A DNA stretch of 64,000 nucleotides from Imbricaverruca yamaguchii (taxonomy: Eukaryota; Arthropoda; Thecostraca; Neoverrucidae). How positions within the stretch are numbered: the first letter of the stretch is position 1; each line of letters opens with the position of its first letter. Below the pieces are notes generated by a model. That model saw nothing but the letters and a program-made list of their open reading frames with translations, was not told the origin of the DNA and ran no database searches. Position numbers and translations under genes: made by a program. Positions 1 to 13,100 of the stretch are shown here, piece by piece. Where the stretch lies: assembly GCA_034440575.1 (NCBI GenBank), contig JAOTOL010001548.1:470001-534000 (forward strand). Direction: 5' to 3'.

Positions 1-600
1 TGATTATAATTATCCCCAGTTTCCAGAGAGACACAGCCCCATCGTTTGGAATTGAAGCATCATAAGCAATAATATAAACACCACTGGATAGCTGATCACA
101 ATTGTTATTATTACCATCCAACGTGACCACTCGGCACAATGGTGACAGACTAAATGGCGACAGACTAAATGTAAAATACTTGTTTTAAATTTTAAAAAAA
201 TAAATGAAGTTATTTTCCTGCATGATATAGCCTGCATTAATTCAGAACGCCTGAATGACTATTGTATAGTTTACATACACGTTCGGCACAGGCGACGATC
301 ATCCTAGACGTCTAGCTAAGTGTCAGGAAGAGTGAAGGTTTCAGTTCTTAAAACCTAAGTACTTGCAAAATACTCCGACTTTCATTTTATTTCTTGTAAA
401 ACTTGACGAAGAATGTAAATCTAGCACAAATATATTGACGTATGAGTAGCCATCGGCACGAAGAAATCAGTCAAGGTCATTTTGGGCCAGCGGGCCAGTG
501 CCATCGACCCGTTTTAATTGATGAAGGCCTTAAGTGAATGGAAAGTATTGTTTGCTGTGAAGACCATTACGGGATATTAGCATAATGTAGCTGGACTGAT
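1..600. other. AT-rich stretch, no gene seen
   Basis: AT-rich unique-looking sequence with only short open frames and no recognisable motif. A single TCAAGGTCA motif lies near base 472. I see nothing else. Confidence 0.5.
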
Positions 601-604
601 GTAG

Positions 605-1560
605 CTAAGTATGTGTTATCACTTCGAAGAGCTGTGTCATCAGCTGTGCTGCGGTTGCTCGGAGCCACCGCGACGACACGACATCTGATCGGAGCCGCCG
701 GTCGCGGCCGCCGCCGTGGTCGATACCGAAGACCTGTAACGGCGCTTCAAGGCCACCAATGCCGGCCTGGCCACTCCGAGCGACTCGGGATTTCTCTCCA
801 ATTCCTCGCCCCCCCCGAGGCACCAGCCGCAGATCTTGACACCTCCCGTGGCAACTCTAGCGCTGATACCTGCTGCTTCGCCGGCTGGCCCACACGGCGA
901 TTTGTCGGCCGACTTGGGCCGTCTGCCGGAGCCGCCCGCACCGCCTGCCCCCATGGTCCTCTCGGCATTACATCTCACGATGTGTTGGCAAGGCCCCCGG
1001 ATGCCCGCATTCGCCCGCCGTGTGCAAAACTCTCTCGTTCTGCATTGGTGGCCGCCCCTGACCTTTTTCTCCAGTAGTCTCCTGGCCCTCCCCGACCTTG
1101 CCATCCCGTGGACCGACGTGCTGTGCATCATCACTGTTAATCTGTATCTAGAGCTAGAGCACCACGCCTCCGGCTTGGTGACCTCCGCTGCCGGGCCCAC
1201 GAATCGGAACTCTTCTATGCCCTCGGTCTCCCCTACGCCCCTCCCGGAGCCCGAGCCTGCATCGGACTCGGACTCGGTCTGATTCGGACGAGTCCGACAC
1301 CTCGGACAGTCCCGGCGGCAACACGCCGCCCGACCTCGCGGTAACCACCCCACTCACGCCCGGCTCGGCGTCCGCCCCACGTCGGGCTCCCCTCAGGGTC
1401 CCCCTCACATCCCGGGTCTCCGGTTGTCGGGCTGTTTCCCCGCGGATGTCACCGTCCTTGTTCTGGACCAAGGTCCTCCGCCGTGGCGTCGCCAAGTCTG
1501 TGACGCCCGCCGCCCGCCACTTCCGTGCGGACACTTTTGTCTCTCCGGAGATGGACGACG
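605..1560 (+). other. GC-rich block, possible 5' part of a decayed retroelement
   Basis: GC content rises sharply at about 610 and falls after about 1650. Plus-strand frames are long but broken. One frame (836-1282) ends in a Pro/Ser/Asp/Glu-rich stretch, and after a frame change at about 1283 the acidic Ser/Asp-rich stretch continues (SDESDTSDSPGGNTPPDL). That looks like one coding sequence split by an indel. Just downstream lie reverse-transcriptase remnants on the same strand, so this may be the upstream (gag-like or linker) part of that element. I recognise no domain, and opposite-strand frames are of similar length, so coding on plus is an inference. Confidence 0.3.
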
Positions 1561-2010
1561 TCGTCAGTGTCCTTGTCCTCACTGGTCTTCTGGTGCTGGT
1601 CCCTTCTATGGCTACGTATCTGATGTTCACGATCTCAAAACCCCTCGGAGGGGTTTCAGGTTTTATATAATCGCAGTCGCGTCATGGCGCACTCCCATGC
1701 GTGGGCTCCCCAGCTCCTTGGAACTCCTCGTTGCACGGGCACTTGCTGAGCCATCAAGTTTGACCTAAAGTATGGGCTCCACCAGCTCCCGTTGGACCCA
1801 CGGTTTGCTGCAGTTCACAGGCGTCCTGTATCCAGGTGTGACCGACGCCTGAATTCGCTTCCCCGTGGTTCATAACAGTGCCATCGCAATTATGCAGCGC
1901 TTCACGAGGCGGAATCCTCGGCATCCACGGCGGCATTCACGTCGACGATGTTCTGTTTGTCGCCTTTACTCGCGCACTCCCGTCCCCCTTCGCCATATAC
2001 CGGCTATAGT
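1560..2010 (+). pseudogene. Reverse transcriptase fragment of a retroelement (frameshifted)
   Basis: Three plus-strand frames together give the core of a reverse transcriptase. In order: a fingers-like block around GFRFYII at about 1660; ELLVARALAEPSS at 1721; motif A as FDLKYGLHQLPLDPR at 1759, with the catalytic Asp codon at 1762-1764; FTGVLYPGV at 1814; HNSAIAIMQRF at 1871; and the catalytic box GGIHVDDVLFVA at 1929. The spacing and the DLKxGxHQ and VDD patterns are those of Ty3/gypsy-like or DIRS-like pol. Frames change between these blocks, and no complete frame, RNase H or integrase was seen after 2010, so it is a dead relic. No long terminal repeats were found nearby, so the clade is undecided. 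Confidence 0.6.
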
Positions 2011-3440
2011 GCGTGAGTGGAAAATTTCATGTCGGAACAAGCTGAATTTTTTTCTGCAGTTTCGCTAGTGATGTTTAATTTTAAAGACGATGGTGGTATT
2101 CATATATTCATTCAAAATCCATAAATTACTTAGATAATTCAAAGAAGCACCTCAGAATGCTACGCCTCTTGAATGCGTGAGAAGAAATACACGACATTAA
2201 ATATACCAGGAGGTGCTGAGTTGACATTTCTTTATATTTCTCTTCACGCAATGTCTAACACCCAGGAGCATCTAAGAGCCATTCTTCGCCATATTAGCCT
2301 CTTGAATGGTCAAAATACTTGTGATGTCCCGTCTGTAGAGCTCAGCGATGCTTGGCTGCCGCCCATTATATCTTCCATTTGGGAAGCTGCCAGTTCGAGA
2401 TAATCGCGACAGTTTTAGCTTGAATCACATCCGATCGTCAGGGGCAAATGCATCATAGAAAACGACGCCTGTTATTCTTGTTTGTACCGATGCATACAAA
2501 TGCAGCTGCAAATATGGCAGGAGAAATGTTCATCAGCCTCCCGACGGCCGAGAAGGTGAGGACGTTGTCGAGCGATTCTGCACGCCGAGAGAGTCCGCTG
2601 ATCTCTGCTTGCGGCCACACCTGCTACGACGGACATTTCTATGTATATGTACCACTGGTAGACATGGGTACGTGCATTTTGATAGGCGTGGACACGCCTA
2701 AGGATGAGGGGGAGACTGGAACCAGAGTACTTCCCTCAAAAGTGTAAACATTGACGTTTTCGCATGAAGGATTAGCTTGAAAACGGTCATTTTATCTTCT
2801 TTTTTTCCGAGAACTCCCACAAAATATGAGTATGCTTTTTATAAAGATGGGAACTGTGATTCGATAGCATACATTTTGTCAGAAACATGGATGTTCACAA
2901 GCCTTTCATATTATGATTATGTGAAGAGAATTGACATGTTCTAGCTGACTGCAGAACGCTGAGGAATTCAAGGCATTTGGCAAATTTGTAAGATGTAATA
3001 TTTGAATTCTTGGAATTTTTTTTTTTCTGCGCAATGCTCATGAATGTGATCAACATGATGTGGCTACTCGTTTTCTCTACAAATACATACTTTTCAGTTG
3101 GCTGACAAAATAACACAAAAAATTGGCTTGGAAATAGATAACAGCAGAAAAACAATGTAAAAAAGGGGTAACAGAGACCAACCTAACATAACATAACCAC
3201 CCATTAAAACAAATTCAAGCAATTTTTGCTTGATAAAAAATTACTCCAAAAACCAAACCTAAGGTAACATGGCATAAACTTTCTTTATATTTTTTTACTG
3301 AAGAAAAAACCTAACCAAACCTTACATTAGCAAACATAACCAATTTTCCTCATGCTTGTAAAATGTATGCAAAATATGTTTCGTGAATGCTTACACCTGC
3401 AGGTAGCTGGTCACTGACGCTCAGTGGGCCACGGTCCCAG
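2011..3440. other. No gene recognised
   Basis: Moderately AT-rich DNA with short open frames only. Between about 3175 and 3350 there are scattered CCTAAC/ACATAACC words in an A-rich stretch. They resemble degenerate arthropod-telomere-like words but form no regular array. Confidence 0.4.
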
Positions 3441-3446
3441 TGGCGC

Positions 3447-3532
3447 ATCGCACCATGCACCACACCATGCACCACACCATGCACCACACCATGCACCACA
3501 CCATGCACCACACCATGCACCATGCACCATGC
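3447..3532 (+). repeat. 12-bp minisatellite
   Basis: About seven copies of a 12-bp unit (CCATGCACCACA), shortening to CCATGCA steps at the right end. The frame across it reads as alternating Pro/Cys/Thr and is a by-product of the repeat. Confidence 0.9.
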
Positions 3533-3599
3533 ACCTCCTCACGTATTCGCGAACCTGAGGCCTACGCAAGATAGCCAGCCGGCTGTCGCGAGCTTAATA

Positions 3600-5990
3600 T
3601 AGCCATGGCCAGTCAAATTATTCTTCACTTGTGAACCTCACGATGGTTTTAGAATGGATAATAGAAAACAAATCGGAAACTCTCTGTCGGCACTTTGATG
3701 TTTGCAATATTTTGTGTCAGACAATTCCTCCTTCAGACTCCCGGGCGGTCCGTGGCACCCAGGTGAGGCAGAAAAAATCGCCCGATTTCGACCAATATTT
3801 TTCATAAGTACCCATTATTATTTCATGTTAAGATGAGTATGAACAACTTAATTTGGCGCTGCAGGTGCCAAAGCTATCATCGTTGTTCAGAAATCAGTGG
3901 ATTTCAACCCTCTGCCTCGTGTTGAAATGCTTTCGAAATTGCCGGGAAGTTTTCATATATAAAATATCATTGAGGTTTTCATATATTTCCATTTCATAAC
4001 CCGAAATGGCTGGCATACACACATATGTTATATATTATATGTATTATATATACATGTATATAATTATTATTATTGTTGTTATTCTTATCATTGGTTATTC
4101 CAGTGCAAAATACATGAAGTTAATTGGAAGCCCGACATCGATGGTATGCATGCTCCATAGTACCCCATATTAAAAGTCAAGATTATTAGTGGACAGAGCC
4201 AACATTGAGGGGGCACTTGCCCTTCAAAAATATACAAAAAGAACACGCCTGGTCTAGGCGTACATGAATGAAAAATGGAAAACAATCCTGAAAACCAGCT
4301 GCAGGTTCCGTAACTACACATGGATGATAAGGGCGTACTATTCCAACCAGTATTGGTGCCTCCGCCGGTAGTCTAAATATAATGTTGGCGCATTTTTCTG
4401 GCCGGATGGGTACCACCTTCCCATGGGGGCACAGGCCCCCAGCGCCCCACCCTTGTTTACAGTCCTGCACCGAGTGGGAAGGAATAATGTTGCAACAGTT
4501 ATCTCTTACTTGTCCGTACCCCTTCTACCCGGCCGTAATCTTCAGTTGGCCTGTCTCATCATACTGCTACTACCTGTGGCACCACACGATTCCTGCGGCG
4601 CTTGACATGAATGCAATCAGCGTGGGACCGAGCGAAACATCCTAGTGTTATGGGAAATGCGGCTCATATTCGTGGACAAGATTCTTCAAGCTTTCAAATG
4701 AACCACATTTTGTACCATTCAGATGGTATTTAAGAATCGGAAATATCGTGTAGAAAACACGGAAGTTTCGCTGGAGCGTCTACGGGACTGAGGAAGTGTC
4801 CAGCCCATGTGACGTCACCGATTGCCAAACAATATTGGATGGCCCCGGCATATCCTGCGCTTGTTATGAAACGAAAACTTACTGTATGGCGATATGTGTG
4901 AGAGGTTAGCCTCTGCCAACCGGTGATAGAGCCGTTTGGAAACTAAAATTGAAGTGGTGTAAATGTAAACGAACTTCAATGTTCACCATAATTATGAGTC
5001 ACCAATGCATATTTGTTTCCGGTTTTTCAAGTTTACTATTCTCCAGTGGATGAGAGCATTGTTTTATGAAAATAACATACAAATATACTTCCAAGCTCTA
5101 CTCAGGTGAGGCCTTAGTGCTTTACATGGGCCGACCGCCCCTGTTCAGACTGCTCCTCAGCCTCACATCAGATCCTCCAGCCAAAGCCCTTAGTTCAGAG
5201 CTGCATATAAAGGTGAAAAGGCGGCGCCCCATTTGACCAATGTTCAAAGCCAAACAAAAGCTCAAACAGACCACTGATTCAGATTTTCTCGTGATTTAGA
5301 GTAAATACCTGGGCAATCCAATATAGAATTGCATGTTTCACTTCATCCAAAACGCATAAGTTACTTCCAAAACACACACAACGCTCCACCAACGTATTAC
5401 ACCACGCCATGCGTTTAAATGTCCCATGAAAAAAGAGATGGAGGCATAGATGTTACTTCTTAATTCCTTATCGCCACAGGGCTTCATGCGACAGGATCAC
5501 GATTCCTAGCTCCTCCAAAAAGCGGACATTGGCTGAAACTAAACGACGCGTTACTCTCCAACGCAGGAACGTGCTGCTAGAATCAAACAATGTCCTATCC
5601 AGGATTAGTATCGGCCTCCCACCGCCAGGTGGCCGTCCTTGGTCGCCGATTCCGGGGAGTTTCCTATCCGTTTACTATAGTCCGTGGGCTTAGACAGCAG
5701 CCGGTACACGTCTGGAGACGTCGACAGTCACTGGCCAGGCGGGTCTGGACATGGCAGGCCATCGGCCCACCGGCCACGTGTCGGTCGGATATATCACCCG
5801 CAAACAGCTGGACGGCGGGCGTCCGCTTGTAGCGCCACCGACACCACGACAGCCTGAGTAGCACTGGACTCAGGCTCTTAGTTCTGAGGTTATGTTGCAG
5901 ATTATGAAATGCACGGTGCCATCGGGTATGATGGATACCCTAGGCGTCACGTCTCGCCATCACGACAAGGTGACAGTACCGTGCAGTTTT
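3600..5990. other. No gene recognised
   Basis: Mixed-composition sequence with a short TA-rich patch at about 4020-4070. A stretch at about 4390-4450 (gggtacc...ccatgggggcac) resembles pieces inside the 3-kb repeat family but is too short to assign. A GC-richer block at 5580-5840 has open frames on both strands with no recognisable domain. Confidence 0.35.
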
Positions 5991-6000
5991 AACACATCGT

Positions 6001-6290
6001 ACACGCAGCGTAACATCAGCGTAACATCACGCAGCCTAACATCACGCAGCGTAACATCACGCAGCGTAGCATCACACAGCGTAACACTACACAGCCTAAC
6101 ACCACGCAGCGTAACACCACGCAGCGTAACACCACGCAGCGTAACATCACGCAGCATACATCAGCGTAACATCACACAGCGTAGCATCAGCGTAACAACA
6201 TGCATCGTAACATCACACAGCCTAACATCACGCAGCGTAACATCAGCGTAACATCACGCAGCGTAACATCAGCGTAACATCAGCGCTAGC
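6001..6290 (+). repeat. 15-bp minisatellite
   Basis: About 18 imperfect copies of GCAGCGTAACATCAC, some shortened to AGCGTAACATC. Because 15 is a multiple of three, it gives an Arg-Ser-Val-Thr-Ser open frame on plus and a matching one on minus. Neither is taken as a gene. Confidence 0.9.
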
Positions 6291-6690
6291 CAAGAGTTCC
6301 GCTGCTTAACGACAGCTGTGGGATTGGTTGCATACCACGGTGCTGGATTATGCATGAATGGGCCATCGATTGCCGCTGGCCATGTCATCGAAGCTTCATG
6401 CCGCAGTACTCGGGGAAGTCTGTGCAAGGCGAAAGTTCGGACCTCGCTGGCGTGTAGGCATATATTCGATATATTCCAAAATGGTGTTATTTGCGAAAGG
6501 TAAGTACATTGCACATTGCAATGCCATTGTCGTATGGTAGGAAACTTACTGAAAAGCCCCACGCTTTACTTTCGCTTCAAAGGCACATCGTAAACAGTTA
6601 AGTAATATTGCATGCATATTAAAATCAAATAATTCCAATTGCATTGCAATGCAATTTCATATCATCCAGAAAAATGGAATTGTGTTGTTG

Positions 6691-7070
<380 letters not shown>

Positions 7071-7079
7071 ATAGTAACT

Positions 7080-8100
7080 CGAATGTGTGTCTTAGTATCT
7101 CCATGTTGTAAAATCCATATCAGGCGCACATTTTAGCTATGTAATAAAAATCGCTAAATTATACCCCGCACAATTTCCTGTTTGGATTTAAGGTATGCAA
7201 ATACATGTCCCCAACAGCGGGGGTGTCACTTTGTGTACACTAAGGGAGACTACTGACCCCTCCTCAGAACCATTGATCTGGTCCCCCAACCGTTGATGCC
7301 CCACCAATCTGTCTGAAACTTAACCAATGAACCCATGGGCACACCCATAAATTCAATCCTTGTTTGGAACAGCTATGACCACCAAAAAGGTCGTTCCCTC
7401 GCCAATTTTCACAGTGACGGCCATGCCTGGCAGGCACTGACCTCAGGGAGATAACTAAATAGGACACTGCTAAAAGCTTGAATAGGACAAAAAGCCACAT
7501 AAGGCACTGAAAATGAACCCTGTTAGAAATTGACATGTCCCAGCCATCATCGGCCAGAATAAATAGCAGGCCTTGGTCATTGCATTGCATTGCATTGCAT
7601 TCATTGCCTATTCTGCAACAGGCCTTGGTCAAATTCTATACAGTGTCGAAACACCAGACGTTGTCGGAAGGCCAGAGGCTCCGTGGTGCGGTTGGCTAAT
7701 GTCCCTGCGTAAAATCCTTGGCTGAGTCAGACATACTGCTTCTCGTCCGGTTCCTCGGCTAATGCCCCGGGGTAAACTCCTTGGCTTAGTCAGTCCCTGG
7801 GTATACACGTCTTCGCCGGATTCTAGCCAGGACATAAATGGGTGGGGTACGTTCGTTGGGCCACGGGATTAGCCCTCCCCGTGGAACAGGGGTAGGGGAT
7901 GCAACTCCACAAAGTATTTCGTGGATAGCTTCCCAAACGCTCAACGAAACCAGTGGAATTTTCGGTATCCTACGGGAGTTGAAAAAAAGAGCTTTTGGTG
8001 GTTTGGTTTTGTTGGGTCAGGTCAGGGAGTTATAACACCCTAAAGGGAACACCTCTGACCTTTTAATATCATATCGCAGATTATCGCATCATGACATGAC
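7080..8100. other. No gene recognised
   Basis: Short open frames only. Around 7575-7625 there is a small CATTG repeat flanked by two copies of CAGGCCTTGGTCA. Around 7690-7800 a motif (GGCTAATG...CTTGGCT) recurs two to three times at about 60-bp spacing, suggesting a decayed small repeat. Confidence 0.35.
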
Positions 8101-8103
8101 AAT

Positions 8104-9000
8104 TACCCCGTTTACATGAGCAACAAAGCAGAAAACTTACGAACATGGTGCTCTTGTAAACGGGAGTTTGCGTAGCAAAACATGCGAAAAGCTTAACGCA
8201 AATTTTCGCTTCGGTACGTGGAAGTTTGCGATAAGCACCAATCATGAACACATAACGGTACGGCTGCAATGGTCATGACACTTCTTGAAGCTATTTGCTG
8301 CTAAGTTTTGAGTAAATTTAGGGTAATTATGAAAAACAAACATCTTTCTTTTAATTTCAATTGCAAGCCTAATGATGAAACACCAAAATCGGACACGTAG
8401 CAGCTGAAAGCGGCGCTGAGATGTTATGTTATTAGTGCGTGCCCCAACCGTGAGTTTACAAGGTAGCGGAGTGTTTAACTTGTGGATTTGTGACAGCGTT
8501 TTGGTTTTGGCGATTTATCTCTTCGTTTGCGTAGTGAACTTGAATTTCCCTGTTTATTTGACTATTGCACAGTCTGGAACACCGTACCATTACATAGTCT
8601 GGAACCTATACCTAACATAGAACTTAGTCGGGCCTGAAAACAATGCACCATTTGATTCACAAAGAAGATAGGGCTATGTTGTCATCGATAACGTGTCATC
8701 GGCTACGTGAATCCTTCGAATTCACAGATTCCCTATATATCTGCCCAAAACCTCAAACTACGTGGATCATTGATGCCACACTGTGTCTGTGTACGCCGTT
8801 GCTCGAAGTAGGTGCGTCAGAAGCGCAAAAATGCACCAAATATTCGGAACTTTCCACCACATTGCGTCAGCGGTCAAATCGCAAAAATACGATTAGGTGG
8901 CTGCCTTGCTCTTGTAAACGGGCCGGGCGATCGGAACTTTTGCGAATCGATTGAATCGGAAATTTCCGTTTACGGTTGACCTGCTCATGTAAACGGGGTA
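8104..9000. mobile_element. Non-autonomous DNA transposon with inverted ends, probable TA target site
   Basis: The left end TACCCCGTTTACATGAG (8104-8120) is the exact reverse complement of the right end (8984-9000). If the first and last TA are the duplicated target, the inverted repeat starts at CCCCGTTTACATGAG. A subterminal word, CTCTTGTAAACGGG, occurs near the left end (about 8151) and near the right end (about 8908) in the same orientation. The roughly 900-bp interior has only short frames (for example 8426-8620), so it cannot mobilise itself. TA duplication would fit the Tc1/mariner or a related superfamily, but no transposase is present to confirm that. Confidence 0.65.
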
Positions 9001-10151
9001 CATGTGCCCTAGACAGACACATTTTATACGGTTTAGACTAATACATGACTGGACTGATATCCGAACATTGTTCCTTCCATTGCGAAGTTATTCAAGGTCA
9101 TTGAGCTATGTTGACCTCGGATGACCTTTTTAGCTTGGCACGGTATCTAGTTTGTGTGAAGTTCTGAATCCTATTTTGCCTTCCATTTTCGCCCTGGACT
9201 GGGTCGGCGCTTGACCTGACCTGATCTGAGACAATTCCTTTAAATGAAGCTGGAAATGTCATTACGTCCATAAAGCAACGACTAACACCACGATAATTTC
9301 TACCTTCACCGATGGAGGACGGGGGGGGGGGAGTGCGACCTCGTGGCGCTTCCAAACGAAACGAACTAGATAAACGAAACCAAAACGAGGGTGTGGGGTG
9401 GGATTAAGTCTCGCCAGCGACACCACCGTTTCTTGTACCTAGAGGTGGTGGGTGACCTTGCGGGTGAGCTTACAGGTCAAATTTTCGGAAAAATTTGGAT
9501 TTCCACAACTTGGTTGCAAATGTTTCCTAAACTGCAACGAGATATACACTTTTTGTTATTGCTTATTTTTAAGAACTAGAAAATACAAATACTAGATCCG
9601 CTAGTTCGGGGGTAGGATGTAGCTTCGCCTTCAGAGCTATGGGGAGGGAGGGGGGTGAACTTCTGTAGAGGAAAGGAACAGATTCAACAATGCATTTTCA
9701 CAAGGACAATGCGGCAAGTTTGGCGCATCACTAATTTGGTGCACCAATGTCGTTGCGTGTGCACTACAGGGAAGGGCAGAACAGCACCTTTAGTCCCGCC
9801 ACTAATTATTGCATGGTTTCACATTTGCCAAGATCACTTTACACGGTGAGTCGGTGCACATGAAGTTCACGTACATGCATTACATGCAAGGACACGATCA
9901 CACATAGGTTGCACATGAAAATGCGAAGCTCATACAAATCCTGTCCACATCCAATCAACGAACCATGATCGAAATCGATGGATGCCGTGCCAGCAATCGT
10001 GCTTGTACCAAATGCGTCTTAATTGTGCTTCCGAACCGATGGGATTCGAGGTTATACTCAACATGCAGGGCACTCACAGTTTGATTAGCAGACACGCTTT
10101 AACTATTGGCCTGCAAGTTATAACAGATGCATTACAAATTGATCTTCTCAG
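9001..10151. other. No gene recognised
   Basis: Contains a TCAAGGTCA word near 9092, several TGACCT words (9111-9225) and a poly-G run near 9322. No domain or repeat relationship was found for the rest. Confidence 0.35.
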
Positions 10152-13100
10152 CCATGGGTTTCAGCCAGGCTTTAACCACTGTGGGGGGGGGGACCTATCC
10201 CCCAAATTCTGAAAAGTGGCGATTTGTCCCCTTCAATTTTTCCGTGTCCCCCGCAGGCCTCAGCTACCTGAGTATCGTCACCGCAAACCTCTACTTAATC
10301 ATTTATAAAGTGAAAATATATACGGAAGAGAATCATAAAAAATACTAAAAGCCGATGGAGCCAATAAACTAACTTTACAGGCCATCCGTCGTCACAAAAT
10401 CTCCGAATAGTAAATCAGCAAACGTGAGAAATTTCTGATTCCCGACCATTTTTGAATTATATCATACTTGACCATCCTCTGTGTTCGCTTGAGTGAAAAA
10501 TTGTGCTCTGCTAGGCAACAAATCTGCATTATCGCGAGGCTTTATGTGTCTAAAGTTTCATTCCCCTGCTCATATATTGATATATCTTGAACAAATGCGA
10601 CTCTGGGTGTCCTTGGGCATCTTTAAGACCATTGTGGGAAGTCACGGGCAGCCTTAGGCACGTACGTCAAGTTAACTTCGTATTCGTATTCAGCGACGAG
10701 TTCGCCAGTGGCGTATTTACATTGGTATCGGCATTCAGTGACGCGTTTATGATCGTTCGAATCAATTACCACAAATGCTTGTGCTGAGCACGCTGGAATG
10801 AACTACACAGGTCTCACATTGCACTTTAACGTTCAGGGTTCAACGCAAGTCGGTTTCTTCGGTCGCATCCTTTTATTCGTTTTCACTCAAACGTGCCCAC
10901 ATTTGGAATCAAGCAATAGCCTGTGGTGAACCATCCTGTAACATTTCAAGTCGTTGCATGTGAAGGTCAGACTTGTAGGTCAAAGGTTAGCTTATTTACT
11001 AGATGGCGATATTAAAGCGATATCGACCGAACGCGAGGTTCGGTTGCTATCGCTTCAATTTCCATTAAATTGGCGTCTTTCGACGTGGCTTCTTGCTATG
11101 CAGCATCAGAACGCAAGCTATCGAATTATTTGTCAAGGACAAAGGCCAAGCCAGAAAGGACAAAGGACAAAGAATCACCAAAAATTGGTGATTCTTCGGT
11201 CGCCAATTTTTTTATCGCTCTCTCCCAAACCTATGCAAATTTGGTATCAAGTAATAACCAGTGGTGAACACTCGAGTAACATTTCAAACCGGGGCATATC
11301 AAGGTCAAAAGTTTGATTGAGTTCTTCGATGTCATCGCGTTTCGTCGCTATGGCCTCAATTTGAAGAAAATGTAGGTCATTCCTGTTGTCTTGTGCAGTA
11401 TCAAGAAGTCGATATTTAGAAAAAAAAACTTGACGGGTCAAAATTCCTGCTGATTTCTTCGATCACCTCAAATTTTTTGCGTGGTTTTAGCCGAAGCCTA
11501 ACCAGATCCACTATCAAGCGACAGCCCGTCTTGAACACTTGAGTAGCATTTTTAAAGCGTGATCTGTCAAGGTCAAACCTCAAGGTCAAAGGCTAGTTTG
11601 GATTTTTTTAAAGTCCTCGCGATTCTTCGCTATTGGTTCAATTTGCACCAAGTGAGTCTCATTCGACGTGACTTGTGCCGTATTAAAATGCCAACAAATA
11701 TAACTAATTTCTAAGGTCAAAGGCCAACCCGATTTCTTTGGTCGCCTCGCATTTTTTCTTTGCCATAGCAACATTATTCTTCGCCACATCTGGTATCAAG
11801 CAATAGCTCATGGTGCACCTCGAGTAAAATTTCAAACCGGGACATGTCAATGTGAAACCACAGACCGAAGGCAAGCTTGCATTGTTGGAAGTCCTCGCGC
11901 CTCATCACTATGCCTTCGATTTTTATCAAGTGGAGTCATTCGACGTGCCGTGGTACTCTAGCAAACTGTTTAGAACTTGACATTAATTTTCAATGTCAAA
12001 GGTCGAACACATTTCTTCGGCCGCCCTGCTTTTCTTCGTTTTCTCCCAAAGCTACTCATGCTTGTTATGAAGAGAAAGTCCTTGGGCAACCCTCGTGTAA
12101 CATTTCAACTCAGCACATGTCGGATCAGGTCTCAAGGTCAAAGGTTAGTTTGATTTTCAGGGTCCTGGCGTTTCGTGGCTTTGGCTTCAATTTGCATTAT
12201 GTGGGTATCCTTCGACGTGGCTTTCCATACGGTATCAGAATGTTGAGATATCGAAATATTTTCAAAGGTGTCGAAGGTCCGGCGTGAGTACAATGATTGA
12301 GTGTAACAGGAATAAGAGAATATATTTTTGATTGCAGCCGTTGTGATAGGAAGCACTCGTATCCTACACGACTAGGGACTCCCCAATAAATCCATTATAA
12401 CCTGATCGGACGGTGCTCTCATTGTTGGTTGTTTATTTACACTGCCACACTGCTGTTCAGGAGATACAAAATATAGCACTTTTTCAGATTGCCCGCTTTC
12501 CTCTTTATGGTTCAACAGAGGTTGTGCAATTTGCAAGACAAGCCACACGTGAATGCGCACAGTCATATAACTAGCCGAAGTTCATAGCCGCGAGAGAACA
12601 ATGCTGTAATCAGGGGTAGATCAAGGAATGGTCACGGGGGCACTTGTCGGAAGGTGCGCCATTTTTTAGGCGGCGCCACTGCGAAAGCACCTGGAGGCGC
12701 GCCTCTGGTTGGACAGCTAAGGGGGCGGATTGCACTCGGACATTCCTGAAAAGCTCAGCCTTCCCTTCCAAGGGGGTGCCTTTTTACTTCTTAGAGGCGC
12801 CTCCGACTGAAGAATTGGAGCTGGCACACTGGAACCTCTTCAGAGAGACGCCTTTTCATGGCATGAGGGACCCCACCTTACACGTGGGGGGGGGAGGGTC
12901 ATGCCCTCAGTGCCACGCCTTTTATCCGCACTGGTTGTCATTGCATCGAATTGTGTGCCCGTAAAGCAGGAAAACATGGGCCAGGTAATTGTGTATTCAT
13001 ATTTGCAACCATAAAACCACCGTCCATTATGTTATGTTCCTCCTACTACCAGAGGACAACGTTTAACATACTTACAACATTGTTAACTGGTAAAACATAA

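Noticed and set aside
640..1353. 237-codon minus-strand gene
   Set aside because: It lies opposite the GC-rich relic whose plus strand leads into reverse-transcriptase motifs; no domain on minus.
3175..3350. Telomeric array of CCTAA
   Set aside because: Words are scattered and irregular; no tandem TTAGG run.
5892..6251. Ser-Val-Thr-Ser-Arg repeat protein
   Set aside because: 15-bp minisatellite read-through on plus, with a matching frame on minus.
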